Origin: Ideonella_A sakaiensis_A
GTDB lineage: Bacteria > Pseudomonadota > Gammaproteobacteria > Burkholderiales > Burkholderiaceae_C
DNA length: 64,000 nucleotides
Direction of reading: 5' to 3'
NCBI RefSeq assembly: GCF_048320135.1
Contig: NZ_CP182947.1
Location: 2,046,001-2,110,000 of the forward strand
The notes under the pieces are model-generated. The model was not told the DNA's origin and made no database searches. It saw nothing but the letters and a program-made list of their open reading frames with translations. Below are positions 1 through 8,676 of the stretch, one piece after another. Numbering within the stretch: position 1 is the stretch's first letter; each line of letters opens with the position of its first letter. The translations under genes were made by a program, and so were the position numbers.

Positions 1-181
1 CGCCGGCTCGGCGCTGCTGTCGGACCCGTCGAAGCCGGTCGAGACGCTGCGCCGGCATCCGAAGCTGATCGCGTTCTACAGCACCTGCACCGCGGATGTC
101 GAGAACGACGGCCACCCGTTCGGCCAGGATTTGCCGGAGGCCGACAAGAAGGCGCTGATCGCCTTCCTGGCAACGGTGTAG
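1..181 (+). CDS. C-terminal end of a c-type cytochrome/di-heme peroxidase-like protein (partial)
   Basis: The frame is open from the left edge and stops at 179-181, giving about 59 residues. The last stretch (AFYSTCTADVENDGHPFG, then an acidic/Lys segment and AFLATV) has the same layout as the C-termini of the two cytochromes at 3187-4752 and 4762-6228, which end GHE-x-GT-x-L-x-P...KDAL-x-E-x-LKTL. The gene is therefore probably a further member of the same di-heme cytochrome family. The heme motifs lie outside the window, so the identification rests on this short tail and on the position as first gene of the cytochrome cluster. Confidence 0.5.
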   Translation, partial: AGSALLSDPSKPVETLRRHPKLIAFYSTCTADVENDGHPFGQDLPEADKKALIAFLATV

Positions 182-190
182 GAGGCTCAG

Positions 191-1087
191 ATGACACGAC
201 AACGTACGACGATGCTGCTGGCCCTTGCCGCGGGTCTGTTCCTGCTGACCGGCTGCGACGCGATCGACAAGTGGCGGCACCCGCCACCCGACATCGGTTT
301 TGTTGCCGCCGGCAAAGGTTATGCCGAGAAGCCGGACTTCGCGAAGGTGGAACACGAGCTGCCGCTGAAGATGGAGGACCTGGACCGGATGACGCCGCGC
401 AACCTGCGCAATTTCAGCCAGGAGCAGCTTGACCAGATCTACGCGCGGCTGACCGCCGGACCGATTCCCGACGGCCCGTTCGATGGCGACCTGATCTTCC
501 CGAAAAACGAGGACAACGACCGCCGGCTGTCCGAGATCGTCGGCGGGCTGCCTGGCGTGGCCGTCGAGGTGAAGCTGCACCGCGTCGAGGAACTCGGCCG
601 GGCACTGTGGAAAGGCAAGGTCTTCTACCGCGACCAGCGGCTGCTGCGCAACCGGATCGAGGACATCGTGCTGCTGAAGCCGATCATCGACGGCGAGTTG
701 TCGACGATCGAGAAGATCGTCGTCGACGGCAAGGACCAGTGGCTGCTGTTTCCAGCGCGGCTTTATTGCGGGCAGAGCCTGCTCGACTCGCGCCGCGAAT
801 CGATCATCATCGACTATTTCTTCTCCGACGAGCTGCCCGGTTACCGCGAGAAGCCCGACTTCCTGGCCGGGCGCAACGGGCTGAAGGTGCGCGACGAGAT
901 CCGCATGATCCGGCCCGGTTTCTACCTCGGCCGCGCCTATGTCAACCGGGTCTTCCTGTTGAACTTCTTCCTCTACAACGAGGAGATCGCGAAGCGCGAC
1001 GGCGAGGCCTTCCGCAAGACCGGCAGCGTCGACGAGGATTGCTGGCCCGGCACGCAGCAGCGCGCCAAACTGGTGGCGGCGAACTAG
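191..1087 (+). CDS. Predicted lipoprotein of the cytochrome cluster, unknown function
   Basis: 298 residues. The N-terminus is a lipoprotein signal: hydrophobic residues 8-21 end in LLTG-C22, with Asp at +2 (CDAID), a residue that in enterobacteria favours retention in the inner membrane. It starts 9 nt after the previous stop behind a GGAGG-like site (180-185) and is followed 9 nt later by a large di-heme cytochrome gene, so it is cotranscribed with the cluster. No heme motif (CxxCH) is present. Two Cys remain in the mature part besides C22. I do not recognise a named family; a role as assembly factor or partner of the neighbouring cytochromes is inferred only from context. Confidence 0.75.
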   Translation: MTRQRTTMLLALAAGLFLLTGCDAIDKWRHPPPDIGFVAAGKGYAEKPDFAKVEHELPLKMEDLDRMTPRNLRNFSQEQLDQIYARLTAGPIPDGPFDGDLIFPKNEDNDRRLSEIVGGLPGVAVEVKLHRVEELGRALWKGKVFYRDQRLLRNRIEDIVLLKPIIDGELSTIEKIVVDGKDQWLLFPARLYCGQSLLDSRRESIIIDYFFSDELPGYREKPDFLAGRNGLKVRDEIRMIRPGFYLGRAYVNRVFLLNFFLYNEEIAKRDGEAFRKTGSVDEDCWPGTQQRAKLVAAN

Positions 1088-1096
1088 CCGGATGAA

Positions 1097-3190
1097 ATGC
1101 TGGCCTTCGCGCTGCTGCTGCTCGCACTGGCGCTCGATGTTCGGGCCGACACCTCCGTTGCCGCGCCGGTCTGGGCGGTCGACCCGGCCGAGCCGGGCCC
1201 CGACCTGCCGCCGCGCGGGCGCTCGCTGTTCGACTTCGTCGCCACGACGCCCGCTGCCGACGGCAGCCGTCAGCTCGATCTGCCGTTTCCGTTTGCCGCG
1301 CTGGTGGCCCGCATCGAAACCCGTGCCGGCTGCACCTCCCCCTGCGCGAAACAGGTACTGATTCCGCTCGGCCGCTCGCTGCAGCGCACCGCGGCGGCAC
1401 CCGACTTCTTCCGCGATCCGCGCGTCGTCGTCGCGATCGATGCCGAACCGGCGCCGCGCGGTGCGCTGCTGAAAGACCGCATCTACCTCGGCTACCAGCG
1501 CCAGGCCGACCTGATCGAGGTGATCAGCTACAACGAGGCGGCCGCGCGGTTCGAATTCCAGGTGGTTCGCGACTATCGGCCCGGCGGCACGCCGCGGCTC
1601 AGCTATGCGCGGCGTGCCTTGTGTGTCTCATGCCACCAGAACCATGCGGCGATCTTCTCGCGCCAGCTGTGGGACGAGACCAATGCCAATCCGCGGATCG
1701 CTGCACGGCTCGAGCGCGAACATGCCGACTACCAGGGCGTGCGGGTGCGACGCGGTGTTGATGTGCCGAATGCGATCGACGATGCCAGCGACCGCGCCAA
1801 TCTGTTCGGCGTCTGGCAGCTGCTGTGGCGCCGGGGATGCGGCGACGGCAACGACGGCTCGCGCTGCCGGGCCGCCTTGTGGCTGGCGGCGCTGCAATAC
1901 CGCCTGAGCGACGGCCGCGACTTCGACCGCGGCGCTGCGCAATGGCAGCAGGCGTTCGTGCCGCGGTTCGAGCGCCAGTGGAGAGCCCTCTGGCCCGGCG
2001 GGCTGGCGGTCGCCAATCCGGATGTGCCGAACCGCGATCCACTCACGGCACTGCGTGGCTCGGCGGCAGCCGCGCACGATCTTGTCCATGTGCCGACGGC
2101 ACTCGAACCGCTGGCGCCGCGGCCGCCGCTCGAGGTGCTGATGCCGACTGCGCAGACCGCCAGCCGGCTGGTCGCCGGACTGGCGCAGTTTCTGGCCACC
2201 GCCGACGTCGCCGCGATCGATGCCGGGCTGGCGCGGCTCGGCGGCGCTGTCAGCACGCTGCGCGCGCCGTGCACGGTCGAAGCGACGCCGCAATGGTTGC
2301 GCTTCGACTGCAATGGCAACGATGCCGACGCGCTGCAGCTGAGCGGCCGCATCGACCTCGATGGCCGGCGCATCCGCAGCGGCAAACTGCGCCGGCTCGC
2401 GGTTGCCGGCAGCGAGCCGCTGGCGCAACTCGATCTTGCCGGCAGTGCGGCGGCAGGCCGCTTCGACCTGCTGCCGGCCAGCGGCGCGCTCAATGCGCGG
2501 CTGGTCGATGGCCGGCGCATCGCGGCGATTTCGCTGCAGCTGCCTGGCCAGCTGTCGGCCGTGCGAAGCGAAAGCCGCGGGCAGGCTGAAGTGCGAATCG
2601 TCGACGAAACCGAACCGTTGCGACAAGCCGCCGCCGAGCTGGCTGCAGGTCGCCTCGCCGATGCCGACCAGCCGTTCATGCGCACGGCGCTGATCGAGCC
2701 ACTGCTGCAGCGGCTCGGCGCCACCGGGCGCATCGACTGCTGCACCGATATCGCCGCAATGCCACCGCCGCAGACCGAGGCGCCGCCGCCGAAGCCGCCG
2801 ACCGACGGACCGGCACAGCCGTTCGCAGCCTTCTATCCCGCCTGTGCAGCCTGCCACGCAGGCGTCGATGCCGCGCCGCCGAACTTCCTCGCCGGCACGG
2901 CCGAACGCGTCGCCGCGAGCATCCGGCAGTGTGCTGCGCGCATCCATGTGCGGCTGGCGCAATGGCAGCTCGATCCGGCAGCGCGCAGCAAGACGCCGAT
3001 GCCGCCGGCCGCCGGCCGCAGCGATCGCGGCAGCGTACCGCCACCGATCGAGATCGCCGGACTGCAGCGCCTGACGGCCGCGCTGCTGCAGCGCGAGAGC
3101 GGCGCCGTGCCCGATCTCGGCCGCCTGCTCGCGGCCGGTTATGAGGCCTTGCCGCCGTGTCTGGCCGACGCCGGGAGCCACAAGCAATGA
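1097..3190 (+). CDS. Large periplasmic di-heme c-type cytochrome
   Basis: 697 residues with a cleavable-looking signal peptide (hydrophobic residues 2-14, then RADTS). Two heme-attachment motifs are visible: C176-VSC-H180 and C583-AAC-H587, about 400 residues apart, with a long linker between them. A Pro-rich segment (PPPQTEAPPPKPPTDGP) precedes the second heme domain and looks like an inter-domain hinge. The stop overlaps the start of the next cytochrome (ATGA at 3187-3190), showing translational coupling. ATG 1097 was chosen because it alone gives the secreted, heme-containing frame; ATG 1092 is in another frame. The exact electron-transfer role is unknown. Confidence 0.8.
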   Translation: MLAFALLLLALALDVRADTSVAAPVWAVDPAEPGPDLPPRGRSLFDFVATTPAADGSRQLDLPFPFAALVARIETRAGCTSPCAKQVLIPLGRSLQRTAAAPDFFRDPRVVVAIDAEPAPRGALLKDRIYLGYQRQADLIEVISYNEAAARFEFQVVRDYRPGGTPRLSYARRALCVSCHQNHAAIFSRQLWDETNANPRIAARLEREHADYQGVRVRRGVDVPNAIDDASDRANLFGVWQLLWRRGCGDGNDGSRCRAALWLAALQYRLSDGRDFDRGAAQWQQAFVPRFERQWRALWPGGLAVANPDVPNRDPLTALRGSAAAAHDLVHVPTALEPLAPRPPLEVLMPTAQTASRLVAGLAQFLATADVAAIDAGLARLGGAVSTLRAPCTVEATPQWLRFDCNGNDADALQLSGRIDLDGRRIRSGKLRRLAVAGSEPLAQLDLAGSAAAGRFDLLPASGALNARLVDGRRIAAISLQLPGQLSAVRSESRGQAEVRIVDETEPLRQAAAELAAGRLADADQPFMRTALIEPLLQRLGATGRIDCCTDIAAMPPPQTEAPPPKPPTDGPAQPFAAFYPACAACHAGVDAAPPNFLAGTAERVAASIRQCAARIHVRLAQWQLDPAARSKTPMPPAAGRSDRGSVPPPIEIAGLQRLTAALLQRESGAVPDLGRLLAAGYEALPPCLADAGSHKQ

Positions 3191-4752
3191 ACGACAAGAC
3201 GCCGGCCCCTGCGGGCAGACGACGCGGCCGCTGGCTGCTCTGGCTGGCCGTGCTGCCGACACTGCTGCTGATCGCACTCGGCATCTATCTGGTCGTGCTG
3301 CTGAACGACGACGAACCGGTCGTGTTTGCCGACATCGTCGAGCACTTCAAATACGGCTCGACCGGCGGCGAGCGCGCGGCGGGCTTCCCGTACTGGATCT
3401 TCCAGGCGCTGCCGCAGGTCTGCAGCGAGCATCTGCCCGGCAAGGGTTATGCGTCGCTCGGCCTGATCTACGAAGACGGCAAGGACCTGCCGGTCGGCAT
3501 GTCGAAGCGGCGGCTGATGGGCGTCGACCGCACCTTCATGAACTGCGCGGTCTGCCATGTCAGCACGGTGCGCGAGACAGCCGATGCACAGCCGCGGCTG
3601 GTCGTCGGCATGCCGGCCAATACCTTCAACCTGTTCGGCTTTCAGAAGTTCTTCTTCGACTGCGTGCGCGATCCGAAATTCTCGACCGAATTCATCGTGC
3701 CGGAGATCGCGCGGCTGCAGCGCGAGCAGGGCGACAAGCTCGGCCTGCTCGACCGCTACGCGATCTACCCGTTGGCGACCTGGATCATGCGCGAGCGGCT
3801 GTTGACGCTGGCCGGCCGCTTCGGGCCGATGCTCGAGCACACCGAATGGGGGCCGGGCCGCACCGATACCTTCAACCCGAACAAGGCGCTGTTCAACTTT
3901 CCGCTTGATCGCCTGCCTGAACGCGAGAAACACGCGGCGGTCGATTTCCCGTCGATCTGGCTGCAGCAGCCGCGCCAGGGCATGCAGCTGCACTGGGACG
4001 GCAACAACGTGATGGCCGAGGAGCGCAACAAGAATGCGGCATTCGGCACCGGCACGACGCCGCCGACCATCGATCTGGCGGCGATTGCACGCCTGGAGAA
4101 CTGGATGCTGAGCGTCGAGCCGCCGGCCTATCCGCTGCCGGTCGAGGCGGCGAAGGCAGAACGTGGCGCGAAGCTCTATGCCGACTACTGCGCCGGCTGC
4201 CACGGCAGCAACGGCCGCGATTTTGCGGCGCCGGCTGGCAATACCGCGCGCGAGTGCCTGGACAGCGGCCCGTCGGATGCCGAGTTGTACCGGCCGCAGG
4301 TCGGCCGCATCACGCCGATCGACGAGATCGGCACCGACCGCCATCGCCTCGATTCCTATTCCTGGGAGCTGGCGGTGCAGCTCGGCACGATCTATGCCGG
4401 TTATCCGCACCGCTATTGCCACTACCGCAAGACCTACGGCTACGCCAACATGCCGCTCGACGGTCTGTGGCTGCGTGCGCCCTATCTGCACAACGGCTCG
4501 GTGCCGACGCTGCGCGATCTGCTCGAGCCGGCGAGCGCGCGGCCACAGCGCTTCTACCGCGGCAACGACACGCTCGACGCCGCGCGGGTCGGCTTCGTCA
4601 GCACCGTGCCAGCTGCCGGCGGCCGCAGCTTCTTCCTCTATGACACCAGCTTGCCAGGCAATTCGAATGCCGGACATGAAGGCGCCGCCTACGGCACCGA
4701 ACTGGCGCCGGACGACAAGGACGCGCTGGTCGAACACCTGAAGACATTCTGA
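3187..4752 (+). CDS. Membrane-anchored di-heme cytochrome c, RoxA/MauG-like
   Basis: 521 residues when started at ATG 3187, which overlaps the preceding stop; an upstream GTG would only add ten residues read inside the previous gene. One N-terminal membrane helix (about residues 14-38) anchors it with the body in the periplasm. Heme motifs: C120-AVC-H124 and C335-AGC-H339. Blocks such as HFKYGSTGGE, FPYWIFQALP and the C-terminal LRAPYLHNGSVPTLRDLL match what I know of the RoxA-like/di-heme peroxidase (MauG) group; the last block holds the distal part of the second heme domain. RoxA itself cleaves poly-isoprene, but membership of the wider family does not establish that substrate here. Confidence 0.8.
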   Translation: MNDKTPAPAGRRRGRWLLWLAVLPTLLLIALGIYLVVLLNDDEPVVFADIVEHFKYGSTGGERAAGFPYWIFQALPQVCSEHLPGKGYASLGLIYEDGKDLPVGMSKRRLMGVDRTFMNCAVCHVSTVRETADAQPRLVVGMPANTFNLFGFQKFFFDCVRDPKFSTEFIVPEIARLQREQGDKLGLLDRYAIYPLATWIMRERLLTLAGRFGPMLEHTEWGPGRTDTFNPNKALFNFPLDRLPEREKHAAVDFPSIWLQQPRQGMQLHWDGNNVMAEERNKNAAFGTGTTPPTIDLAAIARLENWMLSVEPPAYPLPVEAAKAERGAKLYADYCAGCHGSNGRDFAAPAGNTARECLDSGPSDAELYRPQVGRITPIDEIGTDRHRLDSYSWELAVQLGTIYAGYPHRYCHYRKTYGYANMPLDGLWLRAPYLHNGSVPTLRDLLEPASARPQRFYRGNDTLDAARVGFVSTVPAAGGRSFFLYDTSLPGNSNAGHEGAAYGTELAPDDKDALVEHLKTF

Positions 4753-4761
4753 GGACCGACG

Positions 4762-6228
4762 ATGGCCGACGATGCAAGGAAGACAAGTGGTTTCTGGCGC
4801 AGGCTGAAGTGGATCGGGCTGGGCTTGCTCGTATTCGGACTGGTCGCCGGCGCCTACGGCTACTACCGGCTGATGTACGAACACCGCGAGCCGCTGATCA
4901 GCGACCCGGACGAGCGCTTCAAATACGGCTCGATCGGCGCCGAACACGATGCCGGCATCCCGTACTGGATCTTCTATGTGCTGCCGCGGATGTTTCCCGA
5001 AAAACTGCCGGGCCCGAATGGCCTGGCGTCGTTCGGCGTCGCCTGGGAGCAGGGCCGCGAACTGCCGATCGGCTTCACGAAAAAGAAGATCGGCTTCGAC
5101 CGCGTCGCCAACAACTGCGCGTCGTGCCACACATCGAGCTACCGGACCAAGGTCGACGAGAACCCGAGCTTCGTCGTTCCGGGTGCCAACCACCGGCTCG
5201 ACCTGCAGGCCTTTTTCCGCTTCCTTGTCGACGCCGCAAAAGACCCGCGGTTCAATGCCGACAACCTGATGCGTGAGATCGCGACGGTGACCGAACTCGA
5301 CTGGTTCGACCGCCTCGCCTACCGCTTCCTGATCATCCCGATCACGAAGAAACGGCTGCTCGAACGCGAGGCACAGTTCGCATGGATCTACCACGAGCCG
5401 TTTCCGCAGTGGGGCCGCGGCCGCGACGATGCGATGAACCTGACCAAATATTTCATGATCGGCGCGCCGATGGACAACAGCTTCGGGCCGACCGACATGC
5501 CGGCGATCTGGAACCTGAAAAAATACGATGCCCCGGGCACGACGATGAACTGGGCCGGCGACAGCCACGATGCCTATTCGGTGATCATCGATTCGGCGCT
5601 CGGCCTGCTCGGCGCGGCGCCGAAGGACAGCGACGAGTTTCTCGGCCACGTGATCTGGCTGCAGGATTACCTGGGCCAGAAGCCACCGCCGAAATATCCG
5701 TTCGCGATCGACGCCGCGCTGGCCGATGCCGGCAAGGCGGTCTTCGATGCCAACTGCGCGTCGTGCCATGCCAGCGACAAGACCGGCCGGCGAATGGCAC
5801 TGGCCGCGGTGGCCACCGACGGCGAACGAATCGCGACGTGGACCAAAGCCAACGCCATCGCGGCGAACAAAGCGGTGCAGGAATTCGGCATCGAGCGCAA
5901 AGGCCTCGTCGAGGCGCCGCTCGAAGGCTACAACCCGCCCTTCCTCGACGGCATCTGGCTGCGCGCGCCCTACCTGCACCACGGCGCGGTGCCGACGCTG
6001 CGCGACCTGCTGACGCCGCCGGCCGAGCGGCCGAAGGTCTTCTGGCGCGGCTACGACCTCTACGACCCGGTCAATGTCGGCTTCGTCAGCGACGGCGCAG
6101 AAGCGCAACGCGTCGGCTCGAAATTCGACGTCTCCGAACGCGCCAGCGGCAACCAGGGCCATGAGTTCGGCACCACGCTGCCGCCGGGTGAGAAGGATGC
6201 GTTGCTCGAGTATCTGAAGACGCTGTAG
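4762..6228 (+). CDS. Membrane-anchored di-heme cytochrome c, paralogue of the preceding gene
   Basis: 488 residues; N-terminal helix at about residues 14-35, then a periplasmic body with C119-ASC-H123 and C332-ASC-H336. It shares with the upstream gene the blocks RFKYGSIGAE, IPYWIFYVLPR, LRAPYLHHGAVPTLRDLL and a C-terminal GHEFGTTLPPGEKDAL, so the two are diverged tandem paralogues of the RoxA/MauG-like group. The 9-nt gap to the preceding gene supports one transcript. Last gene of the cytochrome cluster; the next gene is convergent. A GCTCG-T-CGAGC hairpin follows the stop but has no T run. Confidence 0.8.
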   Translation: MADDARKTSGFWRRLKWIGLGLLVFGLVAGAYGYYRLMYEHREPLISDPDERFKYGSIGAEHDAGIPYWIFYVLPRMFPEKLPGPNGLASFGVAWEQGRELPIGFTKKKIGFDRVANNCASCHTSSYRTKVDENPSFVVPGANHRLDLQAFFRFLVDAAKDPRFNADNLMREIATVTELDWFDRLAYRFLIIPITKKRLLEREAQFAWIYHEPFPQWGRGRDDAMNLTKYFMIGAPMDNSFGPTDMPAIWNLKKYDAPGTTMNWAGDSHDAYSVIIDSALGLLGAAPKDSDEFLGHVIWLQDYLGQKPPPKYPFAIDAALADAGKAVFDANCASCHASDKTGRRMALAAVATDGERIATWTKANAIAANKAVQEFGIERKGLVEAPLEGYNPPFLDGIWLRAPYLHHGAVPTLRDLLTPPAERPKVFWRGYDLYDPVNVGFVSDGAEAQRVGSKFDVSERASGNQGHEFGTTLPPGEKDALLEYLKTL

Positions 6229-6280
6229 CGCTCGTCGAGCACAGGCTCAGATACGGTAGCTTGGCTCGGCAAGCCCGTGG

Positions 6281-7741
6281 CTATTCCAGCGCGGTCTCGA
6301 CGGCCGCCAGCAGCAGCAGAATGGCCATCAGCCCAAGCAGCGTCCAGGCCCACCAGGGCAGGCCCTTGTCGTCATGACCAGTCATTGCCGGTCGGTCACG
6401 CAGCACGAAACGTTGCAGATAGTCCTGCGCCCTTGCCTCGCCGGCCGAATCGCCGAGCGCCTGGAACAGCGCGGCTGCCTGCTCGGCCGAGCGCCTGGCA
6501 TCGTCGTCGCGCTTCAGTGCGGACTGGACCCGAACCAGGTTCAGCAGTGCGGTGGCCTGCCCGCGCTTGTCGTCGGCCTCTCGCTTGGCGGCCAGGCTCG
6601 CGACAAACGCCTCTTCGGCAGCGGCGAAGTCCAGATGCTCGAGGCGTGCCAGTCCGAGGTTGTTCAGCACGATCGCCGCACGCAATGCATCGCCATCGCG
6701 GCGCAGCCGCGCCAGCGCAGCCTCGAAGGATCCGATCGCGTGATCGACGTCGCCGAGTTTCAGCTGCGCGGTGCCGAGGCTGTCGAGGAGGCCGGCGAGA
6801 TCGGCCGAATCATCGAGCTCGGCGTCCTTCAATGCCGCGGTCAGCGTCGCGACGGACTCGACCGCACAGCCCTGATCGCGCTGGTTCTCGCCGAGCTCAC
6901 GCAACGCCCGCCGGCGCAGGCTGCCAGCCTGCGGCGCCTGCTCGGCGCGCCGCAGTGTCGCTTCGAGCACCTTTGCGGCTTCATCGGGCCGGCCGAGGAC
7001 GCGCAGCACATGAGCGATGCGGATCTCGGCCTTGCATTGCAGCACGTGCTCCACCGCGGGATCTGCAGCCACCTGCTGCAACAGAGGCAGCGCCTGCTCC
7101 CAGTTGTGCTGATCCCCGGCGAGCTTGCCCTCGTGGTAACGCAGCATCGCCAGTTCGGCAGCCGACAACAGCGGGTCGTATTCATGCACCAGGCTCAACA
7201 GCAGGCAGCACTCGGACAAGCGCCGGCGATGACGCGCCGTGCGGAACAGTTGCTCGAAAGCGGCCAGACCGTCGGCGCGGCGGCAGCCGATCAGGTGGAA
7301 CATGCGCCGGCGCGCCGCCGGATCCTCGCCGCTCGGATCGGCCGGCACGGTGAACCATTCGACGAGCCGCTCGCTGACCGCGCTGAACTGCTCCCGCTGT
7401 GCATCGGCGAGCCACCAACGCCACAACGGTTTGCGCCAGCGCTCGTGCACGCTCAGCGAGTCGTCGTTGATCTGCACGATCGCCAGCTCGGTGAACTGCA
7501 CATACCGCTCCTCGGCGGCGTCGGCGTCGAGTTCACCCAGCCAGGCCAGCAACGGCGGATCGAACTCGTGTGGCACCGCACAGCGCCGCAGCAGTCGGCC
7601 GGCCTCGGCACCGAGCAGACGGTCGGTCATCTGGACCGGGCGATCGGCCGCGGTCTTTTCGTCCGACGCGGCCTCGAGCAGGCGTCTGAATGCAGCCAGC
7701 GACTGCGCTTCGCCTGCGGGGAGGGCGTGCGATGCGTTCAC
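6281..7741 (-). CDS. Winged-helix + TPR protein with C-terminal membrane anchor (sensor arm of split TIR-STAND system)
   Basis: 486 residues, GTG start overlapping the NTPase stop (GTGA, 7738-7741). Residues about 38-75 (LLGAEAGRLLRRCAVPHEF then DPPLLAWLG) resemble the winged-helix segment that follows the NTPase core in STAND proteins. From about residue 200 helical pairs of TPR type repeat (e.g. AIRIAHVLRVLGRPDEAAKV-like, LLDSLGTAQLKLGDVDHAI, AIVLNNLGLARLEHLDFAAA, ALLNLVRVQSALKRDDDA). The C-terminus is one hydrophobic helix (WWAWTLLGLMAILLLLAAVE, residues ~463-482) with almost nothing after it, as in tail-anchored proteins. Inference: it supplies the ligand-sensing superhelix for the NTPase encoded just upstream and holds the complex at the membrane. 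Confidence 0.75.
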   Translation of the reverse strand: MNASHALPAGEAQSLAAFRRLLEAASDEKTAADRPVQMTDRLLGAEAGRLLRRCAVPHEFDPPLLAWLGELDADAAEERYVQFTELAIVQINDDSLSVHERWRKPLWRWWLADAQREQFSAVSERLVEWFTVPADPSGEDPAARRRMFHLIGCRRADGLAAFEQLFRTARHRRRLSECCLLLSLVHEYDPLLSAAELAMLRYHEGKLAGDQHNWEQALPLLQQVAADPAVEHVLQCKAEIRIAHVLRVLGRPDEAAKVLEATLRRAEQAPQAGSLRRRALRELGENQRDQGCAVESVATLTAALKDAELDDSADLAGLLDSLGTAQLKLGDVDHAIGSFEAALARLRRDGDALRAAIVLNNLGLARLEHLDFAAAEEAFVASLAAKREADDKRGQATALLNLVRVQSALKRDDDARRSAEQAAALFQALGDSAGEARAQDYLQRFVLRDRPAMTGHDDKGLPWWAWTLLGLMAILLLLAAVETALE

Positions 7742-8676
7742 GTTGCCGACCGGCTCTTCAAATAAAGCTCGACCGCGGCAGCCACGTCGGCCGGCCGGCC
7801 GCGCGTCATCGCCGACAACATCGCCGCCAGTTCACGCCGCGTCTCGGCGCTGATTTCGGCGACGCCGGCAGCGCGTTTCTCGATGTAGGCGTCGATGTCC
7901 TCTGCGCACAGCGGCTGCAGCTGCACGCGCGCCATCAACGCCGCCAGATCGGCATCGTCCGGCGGTGGCCGCTGCCCAAGCAGCACAGCCCTCACCCGCG
8001 GCAGCGCGCCATCGACGATCGGCCTGAGAAACCGGCCCCACAGCCACTGGTGGGTGGCGTCGGACATCTTTTCGGTTGCATTGAAGAACAGCACCACCAG
8101 CTGCGACGCGGACAGCTGGGCAAGACCTTCGAGAAACCGCTTCGTCAGCTGCTGACGCCGCACCTCGTCGGGTACCGCGAGGTCGCTGCGTTGAACCATG
8201 AAGTTGTTGTCGCGCAGCACGACGCCGGCGACGTCGCCGATGCTCGAATTGCTGATGCTGGCGCCACCTGCCACCTGCAGATTGCCGCCCACCAGGTTGA
8301 CATTGATCTCGAGCCGAGGCGTGTAGCTGAGGTCGGTGTAGTAGTTGGCGAGGTCGGTGAACGCGGCAAACGAATCGACGCCGAGTGCATCGCGCAGGCT
8401 GCGCAACACCGACAGTTCGTCGAGCACGTGGACGCTGCTCCACTCGACCTCGGCCTTCGGCAGATGGCGCAATGCGCATTCATGAACCATCCGCATCAGC
8501 AGCGACGACTTGCCCATCCCCGACTCGGCGGTGACCACCATTACCGGCAATTCGTCGGTATCGAGCACCTGTTGGAACAACGCCATCTCGGCCGATCGAT
8601 CGACGAACTGCGTCAGCAGCTGTTCGCGCCGTTGGCGCCTGACACGGTCGAACCGGCTTTCGATGACTTCAGTCAC
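7738..8676 (-). CDS. P-loop NTPase of STAND/AAA type with an inserted beta-repeat segment
   Basis: 312 residues, GTG start overlapping the TIR stop by 4 bp. Walker A is ESGMGKSSLL (K56). The Walker B-like strand LVVLFFNATEKM (193-204) has Asn199 where STAND and AAA proteins usually carry Asp. A late GRPADVAAAVE segment (about 293-303) recalls the GxP motif of STAND NTPases. The protein ends there, without the winged helix and repeats; those appear at the start of the next gene. Residues ~123-160 form an unusual insertion of alternating hydrophobic and G/N/S residues (GGNLQVAGG, ISNSSIGDVAGV) resembling the tail of the TIR protein. Likely a nucleotide-driven switch acting with the adjacent TIR and TPR proteins. 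Confidence 0.8.
   Translation of the reverse strand: MTEVIESRFDRVRRQRREQLLTQFVDRSAEMALFQQVLDTDELPVMVVTAESGMGKSSLLMRMVHECALRHLPKAEVEWSSVHVLDELSVLRSLRDALGVDSFAAFTDLANYYTDLSYTPRLEINVNLVGGNLQVAGGASISNSSIGDVAGVVLRDNNFMVQRSDLAVPDEVRRQQLTKRFLEGLAQLSASQLVVLFFNATEKMSDATHQWLWGRFLRPIVDGALPRVRAVLLGQRPPPDDADLAALMARVQLQPLCAEDIDAYIEKRAAGVAEISAETRRELAAMLSAMTRGRPADVAAAVELYLKSRSAT

Noticed and set aside
3139..6162. 1007-codon open frame on the minus strand antisense to the cytochrome genes
   Set aside because: It mirrors the plus-strand genes, which carry signal or anchor helices and CxxCH motifs; the antisense product is Arg/Asp/Ala-rich without any domain. Long antisense frames are normal at this GC content.
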